From DASPRM01 sp035319065 (lineage in GTDB: Bacteria; Acidobacteriota; Terriglobia; Terriglobales; Acidobacteriaceae): a DNA stretch of 64,000 bases. Positions 43,921-52,000 of this stretch are shown here, one piece after another (within the stretch, counting starts at the first letter, position 1; every line of letters begins with the position of its first letter). The position numbers and the translations under genes were made by a program. The notes beneath the pieces were generated by a model, which saw only the letters and a program-made list of their open reading frames with translations, searched no databases and was not told the DNA's origin. The stretch is from the NCBI GenBank assembly GCA_035319065.1, contig DATHDM010000316.1, positions 1-64,000 on the forward strand, read 5' to 3'.

Positions 43921-44075
43921 GGGCCTCTCTTTTTGCCCTGCGATTGTAGTCCGCAGAAGGGGAAGGGACATCCTTTCACGCGGCACACCCAACCCGGCTG
44001 CCCGAGCCGGGCCACGGGTTTACCAGATGCTCCGGGATCAGTAGAATCTCGCAGTTTCCCGTTACGGAGGACGTC

Positions 44076-44837
44076 ATGAGCGCAGCTCCTGTGCTTTCCA
44101 TGCCATCGCCCGAGCCTGCCCAGCCCAGGCTTTCCGAATGGCAGCGGCTGGTTAATGTCTTCGTCAACCCCAGTCGCACCTTCACCGACCTGAAGCGCAA
44201 GCCCAGCTGGTGGGCGCCCTGGTTGATCCTGGCGATCACTTCGGTGATCTTCGTGTCGGTGGTGGGCAACAAGATAGGCTGGGAACGTGTGACCGAAAAC
44301 CAGATCAGGCTGGATGCCAAAGCGGTCGAGCGCATGGAGAAGCTGCCTGCGGAGGAGCGCGCCCGCCGCATGGAAATCTCGACCACCATCACCAAGGGCT
44401 TCGCCTACGCCTCCCCTGTGCTCCTGCTGGTGGTGGCTGCCATCGTGGCGGCGGTGATGATGGGCAGCTTCAATTTTGGTGCGGGCGCCGAGATCGGCTT
44501 CGGAGTCTCGATGGCGGTGGTGATGTACTCCTTCCTGCCAGGGATCCTGAAAACGCCGCTGACCCTGATCAGTGTGCTCGCAGGTACCGATCCTGAGGGC
44601 TTCAACATCCGCAACCCGGTGGCCACCAATCTGGGTTTCTTCATCAATCCGGTAGAACATCCGGTGTTCCACAAGCTGGGCTCAGCGTTTGATATTTTTG
44701 CCATCTGGACCATCATCCTGATGGGCATCGGCTACGCCTGCGTCAGCAAACTGAAGCGCTCCAGCACTGTCACCACCGTGGTGATCTGGTATGCGCTGAT
44801 CACCCTGGCAGGGGTGGTCTTGGCGGCGCTGTTCTAG
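44076..44837 (+). CDS. YIP1 family membrane protein
   Basis: A 253-residue protein with a cytoplasmic N-terminus containing 'RLVNVFVNPSRTFTDLKRKPSWWAPWLI', the opening typical of bacterial Yip1-domain proteins, followed by five hydrophobic helices up to the C-terminus. Such proteins are membrane-embedded and of unknown role. GGAGG six bases upstream. The exported DinB gene begins 45 bases downstream, so they are likely co-transcribed. Confidence 0.82.
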   Translation: MSAAPVLSMPSPEPAQPRLSEWQRLVNVFVNPSRTFTDLKRKPSWWAPWLILAITSVIFVSVVGNKIGWERVTENQIRLDAKAVERMEKLPAEERARRMEISTTITKGFAYASPVLLLVVAAIVAAVMMGSFNFGAGAEIGFGVSMAVVMYSFLPGILKTPLTLISVLAGTDPEGFNIRNPVATNLGFFINPVEHPVFHKLGSAFDIFAIWTIILMGIGYACVSKLKRSSTVTTVVIWYALITLAGVVLAALF

Positions 44838-44882
44838 GAGGGGCTGCTGAAGGCCCGGCTTTGCCTGGAGGAGACAATCATC

Positions 44883-45410
44883 ATGAAAAGACTTTTCACC
44901 TGCATCATCGCGCTGGCCGGACTGGCGCTCGGTGCTCCCGCGCAGGAGAAGAATCCGGTAATCGAAGCTGCGAAGCGGGCCCTGCAACGGCAATCGGAAA
45001 ACCTGGTGGCTGCGCTCGAGGAGATGCCGGCCGACAAGTACGGCTTCAAACCCACGCCGCAGCAGGAGCCGTTCGCGCATATCGCCATCCACACATCGCA
45101 AGCCAACTACCTGCTGTGTAGCAAGGTTGGCAATGTCGCGGCACCCACCGTGGCCGAGTTGAAAGAAGACGCTCCCAAAGACCAACTGGTCACGGCTTTG
45201 CGCGCGTCCTTCGATTTCTGCGGGAAGGCGCTGGCCCAGGCAAGCGACGCAAACCTTGGCGATGAAGTAGAACTGTTCGGAGGCCGCAAGGGAACCCGAG
45301 CCTCGGCGGTGCTGGCCCTGGCTGGGGGCTGGGCCGACCACTACGCCCAGGCCGCTATGTATCTTCGGCTGAGCGGGCTGCTGCCGCCCACCGCCAAGCC
45401 GAAGAAGTAG
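44883..45410 (+). CDS. Exported DinB-family protein
   Basis: A 175-residue protein with a signal peptide (residues 3-18, cleavage after PAQ) and a DinB/YfiT-like four-helix bundle. His residues in 'FAHIAIHTSQANY' and 'GGWADHYAQ' match the metal ligands of that fold. DinB proteins are usually cytoplasmic thiol transferases or metal-binding proteins; an exported version is common in Acidobacteriota, with unknown function. GGAGGAG precedes the ATG. Confidence 0.82.
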   Translation: MKRLFTCIIALAGLALGAPAQEKNPVIEAAKRALQRQSENLVAALEEMPADKYGFKPTPQQEPFAHIAIHTSQANYLLCSKVGNVAAPTVAELKEDAPKDQLVTALRASFDFCGKALAQASDANLGDEVELFGGRKGTRASAVLALAGGWADHYAQAAMYLRLSGLLPPTAKPKK

Positions 45411-45450
45411 TGAACGCCGCGGATTTTTTGGCGGCGCAGTGCAGAGGTGC

Positions 45451-46230
45451 ATGTTCTTGCTGGCACCTGACTCCAAGCAGCGCTTCTCCAATCGGGTGGA
45501 CGACTACGTCCGCTACCGGCCGTCGTATCCCCGCGCCATCCTGCGCACGCTGATTGCCGAGTGCGGCCTCACCCCCGAATGGCGTATCGCCGACGTCGGC
45601 TCCGGCACCGGCAAGCTGGCGGAGCTGTTCCTCGACAATGGCAACCGCGTCTACGCCGTCGAGCCAAACGAGAACATGCGGCGCGCGGCCGAGAGCCTGC
45701 TGGGCAACAATCCCAATTTCAACGCCGTTCCCGGATCGGCCGAGGCGACCACCCTGCGCCTCGCCAGCGTGGACGTCGTCGCCGCCGGACAGGCCTTTCA
45801 CTGGTTTGACCGTACCGCGGCCAAGGCTGAATTCCTCCGGATCCTGAAAGCCAGCGGCTGGATGGTGCTGGTCTGGAACGAGCGCAGGGACGATACCACG
45901 CCCTTCCTGAAGGCCTACGAAGAGCTGCTTCGCCGCTACTCACGCGACTACACGCGGGTGGATCATCGCAATATCACGGAAGAAATCCTGCAGGAGTTCT
46001 TCAGCCCAAGCACCTACCGCAAGCGGGTTTTCGAAAAGACCCAGGATTTCGACCGCGAGGGCCTTCTGGGGCGCTTGCGCTCATCTTCATACGTTCCCGC
46101 TCCCGGCGAGCCCAATCACGAAGTGATCGTGCGCGATGCCGAGGCCTTGTTCAAGAAATACGCCGAGAACGGCAGGGTGCGGTTTGAGTATTCGACTGTG
46201 ATGTACTTCGCGCCGTTCAGGAAGGTTTAG
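45451..46230 (+). CDS. Class I SAM-dependent methyltransferase
   Basis: A 259-residue enzyme. 'IADVGSGTGKLAELFLD' is motif I (about residue 46-62), 'VYAVEPNENMRRAAE' motif II, and 'VDVVAAGQAFHWFD' the catalytic-site strand of the Methyltransf_11 group. It opens 'SKQRFSNRVDDYVRYRPSYP', typical of a widespread family with unknown small-molecule substrates. The ATG at 45451 follows an AGAGG-like SD; an in-frame GTG four codons upstream is the alternative. Confidence 0.88.
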   Translation: MFLLAPDSKQRFSNRVDDYVRYRPSYPRAILRTLIAECGLTPEWRIADVGSGTGKLAELFLDNGNRVYAVEPNENMRRAAESLLGNNPNFNAVPGSAEATTLRLASVDVVAAGQAFHWFDRTAAKAEFLRILKASGWMVLVWNERRDDTTPFLKAYEELLRRYSRDYTRVDHRNITEEILQEFFSPSTYRKRVFEKTQDFDREGLLGRLRSSSYVPAPGEPNHEVIVRDAEALFKKYAENGRVRFEYSTVMYFAPFRKV

Positions 46231-46423
46231 GTGCGGCGCCAGCGGAAGGACCTGCAGCGGTGTTTCCGGCCGGTTGGATTAGTCTCATCCTGCAGCCAAG
46301 AGCACGCTTTTACAGACCTTTCACATTGCCCCACTTACCGTTCAACGCGGAAATCGCGCTATCCGGCAATTGTGGCGCCCAGGCAAGGCCGCCATATGTT
46401 CTAATACACGTACTTTCAGAGGG

Positions 46424-47446
46424 ATGGAGCTAGACCGAAGAATCCGGCGCGGCTGGAAGGCCGTGCATCGCCGCAGTCGCGAGCTCAAGATGATCGCCAA
46501 GGCGCTGGCCTCTACCGATCATCCCATCCTCGCCCATGTCATCCCCATGCGGCGTTGCAACCTCACCTGCACCTATTGCAACGAATACGACAAGGTTTCT
46601 CAGCCCGTGCCGCTCGATGAGATGCGTCGGCGTCTCGACAAGCTAGCCGAGCTGGGAACTACGATCATCACCATTTCCGGCGGCGAGCCTTTGCTCCATC
46701 CCGAGCTGGACGAAGTGATCCGGCACATCCGCCGCAGGGGAATGATCGCCGGCATGATCACCAATGGCTATCTGCTCACCAGCGAGCGCATCCAGGGGCT
46801 GAACCGCGCCGGCCTCGAACACCTCCAGATCTCGATCGATAACGTCACTCCCGACGATGTTTCCAAGAAGAGCCTGAAGGTACTCGACAAGAAACTGCGG
46901 TTATTGGCCGAATACGCCGACTTTCACGTGAACATCAATTCCGTGGTGGGCGGCGGAATCCGCAATCCGGAAGACGCGCTGGTCATCGGCAAACGAGCGT
47001 TGGAACTGGGATTGACCTCCACCGTGGGCATCATTCACAACGGTGACGGGCAGGTGCTGCCGCTCGGGGAAAAAGAGCGCAGCATCTATCACGCCATGAA
47101 GGCCATGGAAAAGGCCAGCTACGCGCGCATCAACTATTTTCAAGACAACATCGCCAGCGGCCGGCCCAACCAGTGGCGCTGCCGCGCGGGGGCGCGCTAT
47201 CTCTACATCTGCGAAAACGGCCTGGTGCACTACTGCTCGCAGCAGCGCGGCTACCCTGCCAAACCGCTCGCCGAGTACACGGTGGACGACATCCGCCGCG
47301 AATACCTGACGGAAAAGTCATGCGCACCACACTGCACCGTCTCCTGCGTCCACCAGGTCTCCTACCTTGACGCCTGGCGCGCTCCCCAAAAGAGCAACGT
47401 CCCCCCTGCTCCCACCGGCGCGGGCGAGCTGGTGCAGATCCAGTAG
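46424..47446 (+). CDS. Radical SAM protein with SPASM-like C-terminus
   Basis: A 340-residue radical SAM enzyme. The [4Fe-4S]-SAM motif is CNLTCTYC (near residue 46), with 'TISGGEPLLHPE' as the GGEP loop. The C-terminal 100 residues carry six more cysteines ('WRCRAG', 'YICENG', 'HYCSQQ', 'CAPHC', 'SCVHQ'), as in SPASM/twitch domains that bind extra clusters. The substrate and any precursor peptide are not identifiable. The ATG at 46424 is closest to the conserved N-terminus; a TAATAC -10-like box lies about 20 bases upstream. Confidence 0.87.
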   Translation: MELDRRIRRGWKAVHRRSRELKMIAKALASTDHPILAHVIPMRRCNLTCTYCNEYDKVSQPVPLDEMRRRLDKLAELGTTIITISGGEPLLHPELDEVIRHIRRRGMIAGMITNGYLLTSERIQGLNRAGLEHLQISIDNVTPDDVSKKSLKVLDKKLRLLAEYADFHVNINSVVGGGIRNPEDALVIGKRALELGLTSTVGIIHNGDGQVLPLGEKERSIYHAMKAMEKASYARINYFQDNIASGRPNQWRCRAGARYLYICENGLVHYCSQQRGYPAKPLAEYTVDDIRREYLTEKSCAPHCTVSCVHQVSYLDAWRAPQKSNVPPAPTGAGELVQIQ

Positions 47447-47470
47447 AACCTCGGGGGCCTCACCGACTGG

Positions 47471-48322
47471 TCATCCCATCAGCAGTTCGCGCGCCCGCTG
47501 TGTGGCTTTGACCACCGCGCGGATCAGCGTCACCCGCAAGCCGCCCTCCTCCAACTCCAACAGGCCATCAATGGTGCAGCCGGCGGGCGTAGTGACCGCA
47601 TCCTTCAGCAGCGCGGGATGGTCGCCGGTTTCGAGCACCACCTTGGCTGCGCCCAGCGCAGTCTGCGCCGCCAGCAGCGTGGCAAGATCGCGTGGCAGGC
47701 CGACTTTTACTCCGGCTTCCGCCAGCGACTCCAGGATCACGTAGATGTAAGCCGGCCCGCTCGCCGAGAGCGCGGTGCAGGCGTCCATGTGCTGCTCATC
47801 CACCAGCACGGTCTTGCCCACGGAATCGAACAGGGTGCGCGCGATCTCCAGGTGATCGGCGGTAGCGAAGCGGCCCTTGGCGATCGCCGTCATGCCGCAG
47901 CGCAGCATGCTGGGGGTGTTGGGCATGGCGCGAACCACGGGCACGTCGGAGTCGAGGTGCTTCTCGATGTACGCCGTGGGCACGGACGCGGCCACGGAAA
48001 TCACCAACTGCGAGGGCTTGACGGCATGCCTGATCTCATGCAGCACGCCGCTCACCACCTGCGGCTTCACTCCAAGCACGATGATGTCCGCCTTGCGCAC
48101 CGCAGCCACGTTATCGGTGCCTACCGCCACCTGGAGCTTCTCCGCCACCCGCCCGGCGCGCTCCTCGTGCTTGACCGTGGCTGTGGTCTGGTTGCGTGCG
48201 AGGATGCCGTTGTCCAGCAGTGCCTGCAGCAGGATGCCTCCGATCTTGCCCGCACCCAGCAGCGCAAGCCGCTGCCCGCCCAGCCCCTTTTCGTTGCTCG
48301 TCGTGTGTTTTGTCTTTGCCAT
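47471..48322 (-). CDS. proC: Pyrroline-5-carboxylate reductase
   Basis: Last step of proline synthesis: NAD(P)H-dependent reduction of pyrroline-5-carboxylate. The 283-residue protein has the N-terminal Rossmann 'LALLGAGKIGGILLQALL', 'VLGVKPQVV', 'VRAMPNTPSMLRCGMTAIA' and the C-terminal helical 'TALSASGPAYIYVILESLAEAGVKVGLPRDLA' with 'TTPAGCTIDGLLELE'. An N-terminal tail of about 15 residues precedes the fold. GAGGGG precedes the ATG. It converges with the radical SAM gene. Confidence 0.96.
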   Translation of the reverse strand: MAKTKHTTSNEKGLGGQRLALLGAGKIGGILLQALLDNGILARNQTTATVKHEERAGRVAEKLQVAVGTDNVAAVRKADIIVLGVKPQVVSGVLHEIRHAVKPSQLVISVAASVPTAYIEKHLDSDVPVVRAMPNTPSMLRCGMTAIAKGRFATADHLEIARTLFDSVGKTVLVDEQHMDACTALSASGPAYIYVILESLAEAGVKVGLPRDLATLLAAQTALGAAKVVLETGDHPALLKDAVTTPAGCTIDGLLELEEGGLRVTLIRAVVKATQRARELLMG

Positions 48323-48373
48323 TAGCTTCCCCTCTGGTTTGCCTTCCGTGTGGTAGCGAGCGCAGCTTTACCT

Positions 48374-48416
48374 GCCCAAAACACAACGACCCGCGATGCC
48401 GGGCACCGTGGGTCGT
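48374..48416 (-). terminator. Terminator of the aspartate/glutamate racemase gene
   Basis: ACGACCC (48386-48392) pairs with GGGTCGT (48410-48416), with two more pairs inside; on the minus strand TGTGTTTTGG follows. It lies in the gap between the leftward racemase gene (stop at 48583) and proC. Confidence 0.6.
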
Positions 48417-48582
48417 GGGAAACTCGCTTGTACGGCTCGTCTCTCAGCTCAACTGCACACCACCCACGCTGCCCGCGTCGGGACGCGGGAACGCCGGTCG
48501 CGGATACGCGCTGCCGGTGCGAATTGGGAGGGCAGTGTTGCTCATTGCCGTGCCGCTAAGGTACATGGGAAGCTCGGCCAGG

Positions 48583-49296
48583 TCAACCGCAGCCTGCGAC
48601 CGCCGCCGCCCCGACCGCCCGGCGCAGGGCCGCTCGCGCCAGCAAGCGCGTCGAATCCAGCGTGGGCAGCGGCGAGTTCGCTGGGCATACAAGCAGCGGA
48701 ATCTCCGTGCACCCCAGCACCACCGCGTCGCAACCCTGGCTCTGCATGCGCGCGATCACCGTCTGGAAATACGCCAGGGCTTCCGGCTTGAATTGTCCAT
48801 ACACCAGCTCGTCCATGATGATCTGGTTGATGCACTCGCGCTCCTCCCGCTGGGGACGAAGAAACTCCAGCCCGCGGGCGCGCAGCTTGTCCGGGTAAAC
48901 GTCGCTTTCCACCAGATACTTGGTGCCGGTGATGGCCAGCTTGCGATAGCCATGCCGAACGGCTTCTGTGGCCACCTCATCGGCTATATGCAGCCAGGGC
49001 AGTGGCGAGCGGTCGACCACTCTGGGCAGCGCCTGGTGCGCAGTGTTGTCCGGGCAGATGAGAAAGTCGGCCCCGGCGGCGGCCAGCTTGTTCGCGGACG
49101 AAAGCATCATTTCGGCCACACCTTGCCAATCGTCCACGTATATGTGGCGCATGTATTCGGCCAGCGGGAGGGTGTGCATGGTGACTTCGGGATGGTTGTG
49201 CGGACCCAGCAGCGAGGCCCCCTCGATGCAGATCGTCCGGTAGCAGAGCGCGGCGCCCTCGGCGCTGACTGCAACAATACCAATATGCTCAGGCAT
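48583..49296 (-). CDS. Aspartate/glutamate racemase family protein
   Basis: A 237-residue Asp/Glu-racemase-fold enzyme. The two catalytic cysteines are Cys81 ('ICPDNTAHQ') and Cys196 ('LGCTEIPLL'), the standard cofactor-independent pair. 'VEMMLSSANKLAAAGADF'-like and 'TKYLVESDVY' segments match amino-acid racemases of the RacX/YgeA type. Aspartate is the likely substrate, broad-spectrum racemisation the alternative. No visible SD. It is on the same strand as proC and has its own terminator. Confidence 0.88.
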   Translation of the reverse strand: MPEHIGIVAVSAEGAALCYRTICIEGASLLGPHNHPEVTMHTLPLAEYMRHIYVDDWQGVAEMMLSSANKLAAAGADFLICPDNTAHQALPRVVDRSPLPWLHIADEVATEAVRHGYRKLAITGTKYLVESDVYPDKLRARGLEFLRPQREERECINQIIMDELVYGQFKPEALAYFQTVIARMQSQGCDAVVLGCTEIPLLVCPANSPLPTLDSTRLLARAALRRAVGAAAVAGCG

Positions 49297-49445
49297 AAGC
49301 GGATTGATTATTGAACGCGCCTCGAGGACTCCGGAAAATCGAGCCCGTGTGCGGCGCGGATGTTCGTGTCCGGGCCTTTGTCATCGCAGGCGGGCTTGCC
49401 GCGGATCTCGAAATCGCTGGCCTGGAAAATCGAGAGAAATCGCGA

Positions 49446-50510
49446 TCAACCGTGCGGGCCGACCAATGCCAAGTACTCCTGCTTCCGCTCCTCGGGCAGA
49501 AACGACGCGCGGAAGGAGTTTATGGCTAGCGCACGCAAGTCTCGATCGCTGAGCCCGAATATCTGTTGGGCAAGCTGGTACTCGCGGTTGAGCGAGGTCA
49601 GGAACATCTCCGGGTCATCGGTGTTGAGTGTGACCATCATGCCGTGGTCAAGAAATGAGGGCATGGGGTGCTGGCGAAGCTCGGCACAGCAGCCGGTGTG
49701 CAGGTTGCTGGAGAGGCATACCTCGATCGGGATCTGCGACCCGGCCAGCCGCTGCATGAGGGCGGGATCGCGCCCTGCACTTAGCCCGTGCCCGATTCGC
49801 TCCGCTCCCAGGTGATCGATCGCCGCCGCAATCGACTCCGGCCCCGAGCTCTCGCCTGCGTGGCAGGTCAGCCGAAGTCCGTGCCTGCGCGCCTGGGCGT
49901 AGACCTCGGGGAACAGCTCGGGACCGGCCCGCTGCTCATCGCCGCCAATGCCGAAGCCCACCACGCCGCGCTCGCGGTAGATGATCGCCTCCTCCACGAC
50001 CCGCAGCGCGGCCTCGGGGCCGAAGTGGCGGGTAGCATCGAAGATCCACAGCAGGGACACGCCAAAGTCGCGCTCACCACGCTCTCGACCGCGCTCAAGG
50101 CCTGCGAAGATGGGGGCAAACTCCTGGCCTCTCCAGTGGATCACTCCCACCGAAACGTACACCTCGGCGTGGAGCACATTTTCCGCCGCCAGTTTTCTCA
50201 TCAGCCGGTAGGTGATCAGCTCGTAGTCCTCGGGCGTGCGCAGCCGCTCGGAGACCGCCTTGAACGCCATCAGAAAGCCGAGAAAATCCGTATAGCGGTA
50301 AAGCCTTTCGACATCCGACTCGGTAAGTTCCTTGCCGCTATCGGGATTGAAAGCGTAGCGGCTGTTCTCCACGCGCAGCGGCGTATTGTGACGTCGGCTC
50401 AGCTCGGCCAGAGTGGGCGGATCGACTGATCCCTCGAGATGGAGATGCAGCTCTGCCTTGGGAAGCCCGCGAATAAACTCGCTGACCTGCAGGTCCTGCT
50501 GGGGTGACAT
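49446..50510 (-). CDS. Adenosine deaminase family protein
   Basis: A 354-residue metal-dependent deaminase. The zinc ligands are His22 and His24 in 'KAELHLHLEGS', then 'TCHAGES' and the late 'TLNTDDPEMF' with Asp. 'GFGIGGDEQ' is the substrate-loop region. Adenosine deaminase or aminodeoxyfutalosine deaminase (menaquinone pathway) are both possible from these motifs. GGAGGG precedes the ATG. It diverges from maf. Confidence 0.88.
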   Translation of the reverse strand: MSPQQDLQVSEFIRGLPKAELHLHLEGSVDPPTLAELSRRHNTPLRVENSRYAFNPDSGKELTESDVERLYRYTDFLGFLMAFKAVSERLRTPEDYELITYRLMRKLAAENVLHAEVYVSVGVIHWRGQEFAPIFAGLERGRERGERDFGVSLLWIFDATRHFGPEAALRVVEEAIIYRERGVVGFGIGGDEQRAGPELFPEVYAQARRHGLRLTCHAGESSGPESIAAAIDHLGAERIGHGLSAGRDPALMQRLAGSQIPIEVCLSSNLHTGCCAELRQHPMPSFLDHGMMVTLNTDDPEMFLTSLNREYQLAQQIFGLSDRDLRALAINSFRASFLPEERKQEYLALVGPHG

Positions 50511-50595
50511 TCCCTCCAGTTAAGCACACTTGGAAACAACCTTGCGCTTCCTGTGGTGCCAACACCCTGCCCCGCGGCTGTGATGAAATAGGCGC

Positions 50596-51183
50596 ATGCC
50601 TCTTATCCTCGCCTCTTCGTCACCGCGGCGCCGTGAATTGCTCGAATCCGCGGCCATACCCTTCATCGCGCAGCCGGCCGACGTCCCCGAGGTACACACT
50701 CCCGGCGAGACGCCCACTGAGTTCTCCGAACGCCTGGCACGGGAAAAAGCCCGCGCCGTCTGGCAGAGCCTCCCGTCCACCGACGGCGCCTTCGTCCTGG
50801 GCGCCGATACCATCGTAGTTGTTGACGAGCACATCCTGGGCAAGCCCACGAGCCCCGGCGACGCCGCTCGCATGTTGCGCCTTATCTCCGGACGCGCCCA
50901 CCTGGTCACCACCAGCGTATGCCTCGTCCGCGCCCGCTCTGCCGGCGATCTCCCGTTGGAAGACGTCCGTAGCGAGACCACGCGCGTGATCGTTTCCCCC
51001 ATCAGCCAGGAGGAGATTTCCGAATACGTCGCCCGGGGCGAGCCCATGGACAAAGCGGGGGCTTATGCCATCCAGGGCATCGCCGGACGCTGGATCCCGC
51101 GCATCGAAGGCTGCTACTTCAATATCGTCGGCCTGCCAATCCATCTGGTCTACCGTATGCTCCGCGAGCATGGCGCGCTCTGA
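50596..51183 (+). CDS. maf: Maf family nucleotide pyrophosphatase
   Basis: A 195-residue housecleaning enzyme that hydrolyses non-canonical or canonical NTPs (dTTP, UTP in many members) to NMP and PPi. 'ILASSSPRRRELL' at the N-terminus, 'VLGADTIVVVD' and the 'YVARGEPMDKAGAYAIQG' motif are complete. The 'AIQGIAGRWIPRIEGCYFNIVGLPIHLVY' end matches YhdE-type dTTP/UTPases. Monocistronic by appearance. Confidence 0.93.
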   Translation: MPLILASSSPRRRELLESAAIPFIAQPADVPEVHTPGETPTEFSERLAREKARAVWQSLPSTDGAFVLGADTIVVVDEHILGKPTSPGDAARMLRLISGRAHLVTTSVCLVRARSAGDLPLEDVRSETTRVIVSPISQEEISEYVARGEPMDKAGAYAIQGIAGRWIPRIEGCYFNIVGLPIHLVYRMLREHGAL

Positions 51184-51418
51184 AAATTCCCCCAAAGCTT
51201 CAACCTTGCGGACGACGGCACCTGCCCGGCGGGCTAGCGTGCGCGACTAGTTGCGTCCATGCAAACTCTGCTAGTCTGGGGGCAAAATCTACATTCAAGC
51301 GCTCCGCCGACAACAAATAACCATCTTAAAATCAATAACTTGCATTTGGCAATCCCACTGCACTTGAGCTGAGTACCGTTCCAACGGAAGAACCTACTCA
51401 CCTGCCGGGAGACTCCCC

Positions 51419-51946
51419 GTGGCTCACAGAAAGCCGAAGCTCCTCTGCATCGACGACGATGCCCAAGGCCTGATTGTGCGCAAACACCTGCTGGAGGTCT
51501 ACGGCTTCGAGGTGACCACCTGCACCAGCCCGCGGCAGGGCCTGCGTCTCTTCCAGTTCCGCGACGACGTGGACCTGGCGGTAGTCGACTTCAACATGCC
51601 CGACATGGACGGGGTTACCCTCGCTGGAGAGATGAAGCGCGTGCGTCCCGACGTCCCCGTGGTGGTGCTCTCGGCCCTCCCCTGGCTGCCCGAGCATACT
51701 CCCAAGACCTACGATCTGTTTCTTACCAAGATGGAGTCGGGACTGGAGATCAGCAAACGGCTCACCGCGCTGCTGGAGTCGCGGCCCGCCCACGGCACCA
51801 AGCGGCGCCGCACTCCCCTGATTCGGAAGAGTTCTGCATTGGCGGGCGTTCTGGCGGGTGTGGTGGTCGAGAGCGCCGCCCGCCACCTGCATTTCGGCCG
51901 CAGAAAGCCCCACCGCACCATGACCTACAACGGCGTGGCCAGCTGA
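51419..51946 (+). CDS. Receiver-domain protein with C-terminal hydrophobic tail
   Basis: A 175-residue response-regulator-like protein. The receiver (about 5-122) has acidic pair Asp12-Asp13, phospho-acceptor Asp57 in 'AVVDFNMPDMDG', Ser85 and Lys104 in 'LFLTKMESG', so it should be phosphorylatable. No DNA-binding domain follows; instead there is a basic stretch (HGTKRRRT), a Gly/Ala/Val-rich hydrophobic run (about 139-151) and a basic end. It starts from GTG with GGGAGA upstream. No kinase gene is adjacent. Confidence 0.8.
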   Translation: MAHRKPKLLCIDDDAQGLIVRKHLLEVYGFEVTTCTSPRQGLRLFQFRDDVDLAVVDFNMPDMDGVTLAGEMKRVRPDVPVVVLSALPWLPEHTPKTYDLFLTKMESGLEISKRLTALLESRPAHGTKRRRTPLIRKSSALAGVLAGVVVESAARHLHFGRRKPHRTMTYNGVAS

Positions 51947-52000
51947 TCCTGACGGACCGGGGATCCTTGGCACTGTTTCCGTTGGTTGGTCCTGTCTTTC

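Noticed and set aside
48444..48692. An 82-codon leftward frame in the proC-racemase gap
   Set aside because: Arg-rich, overlaps the racemase end, no SD and no domain.
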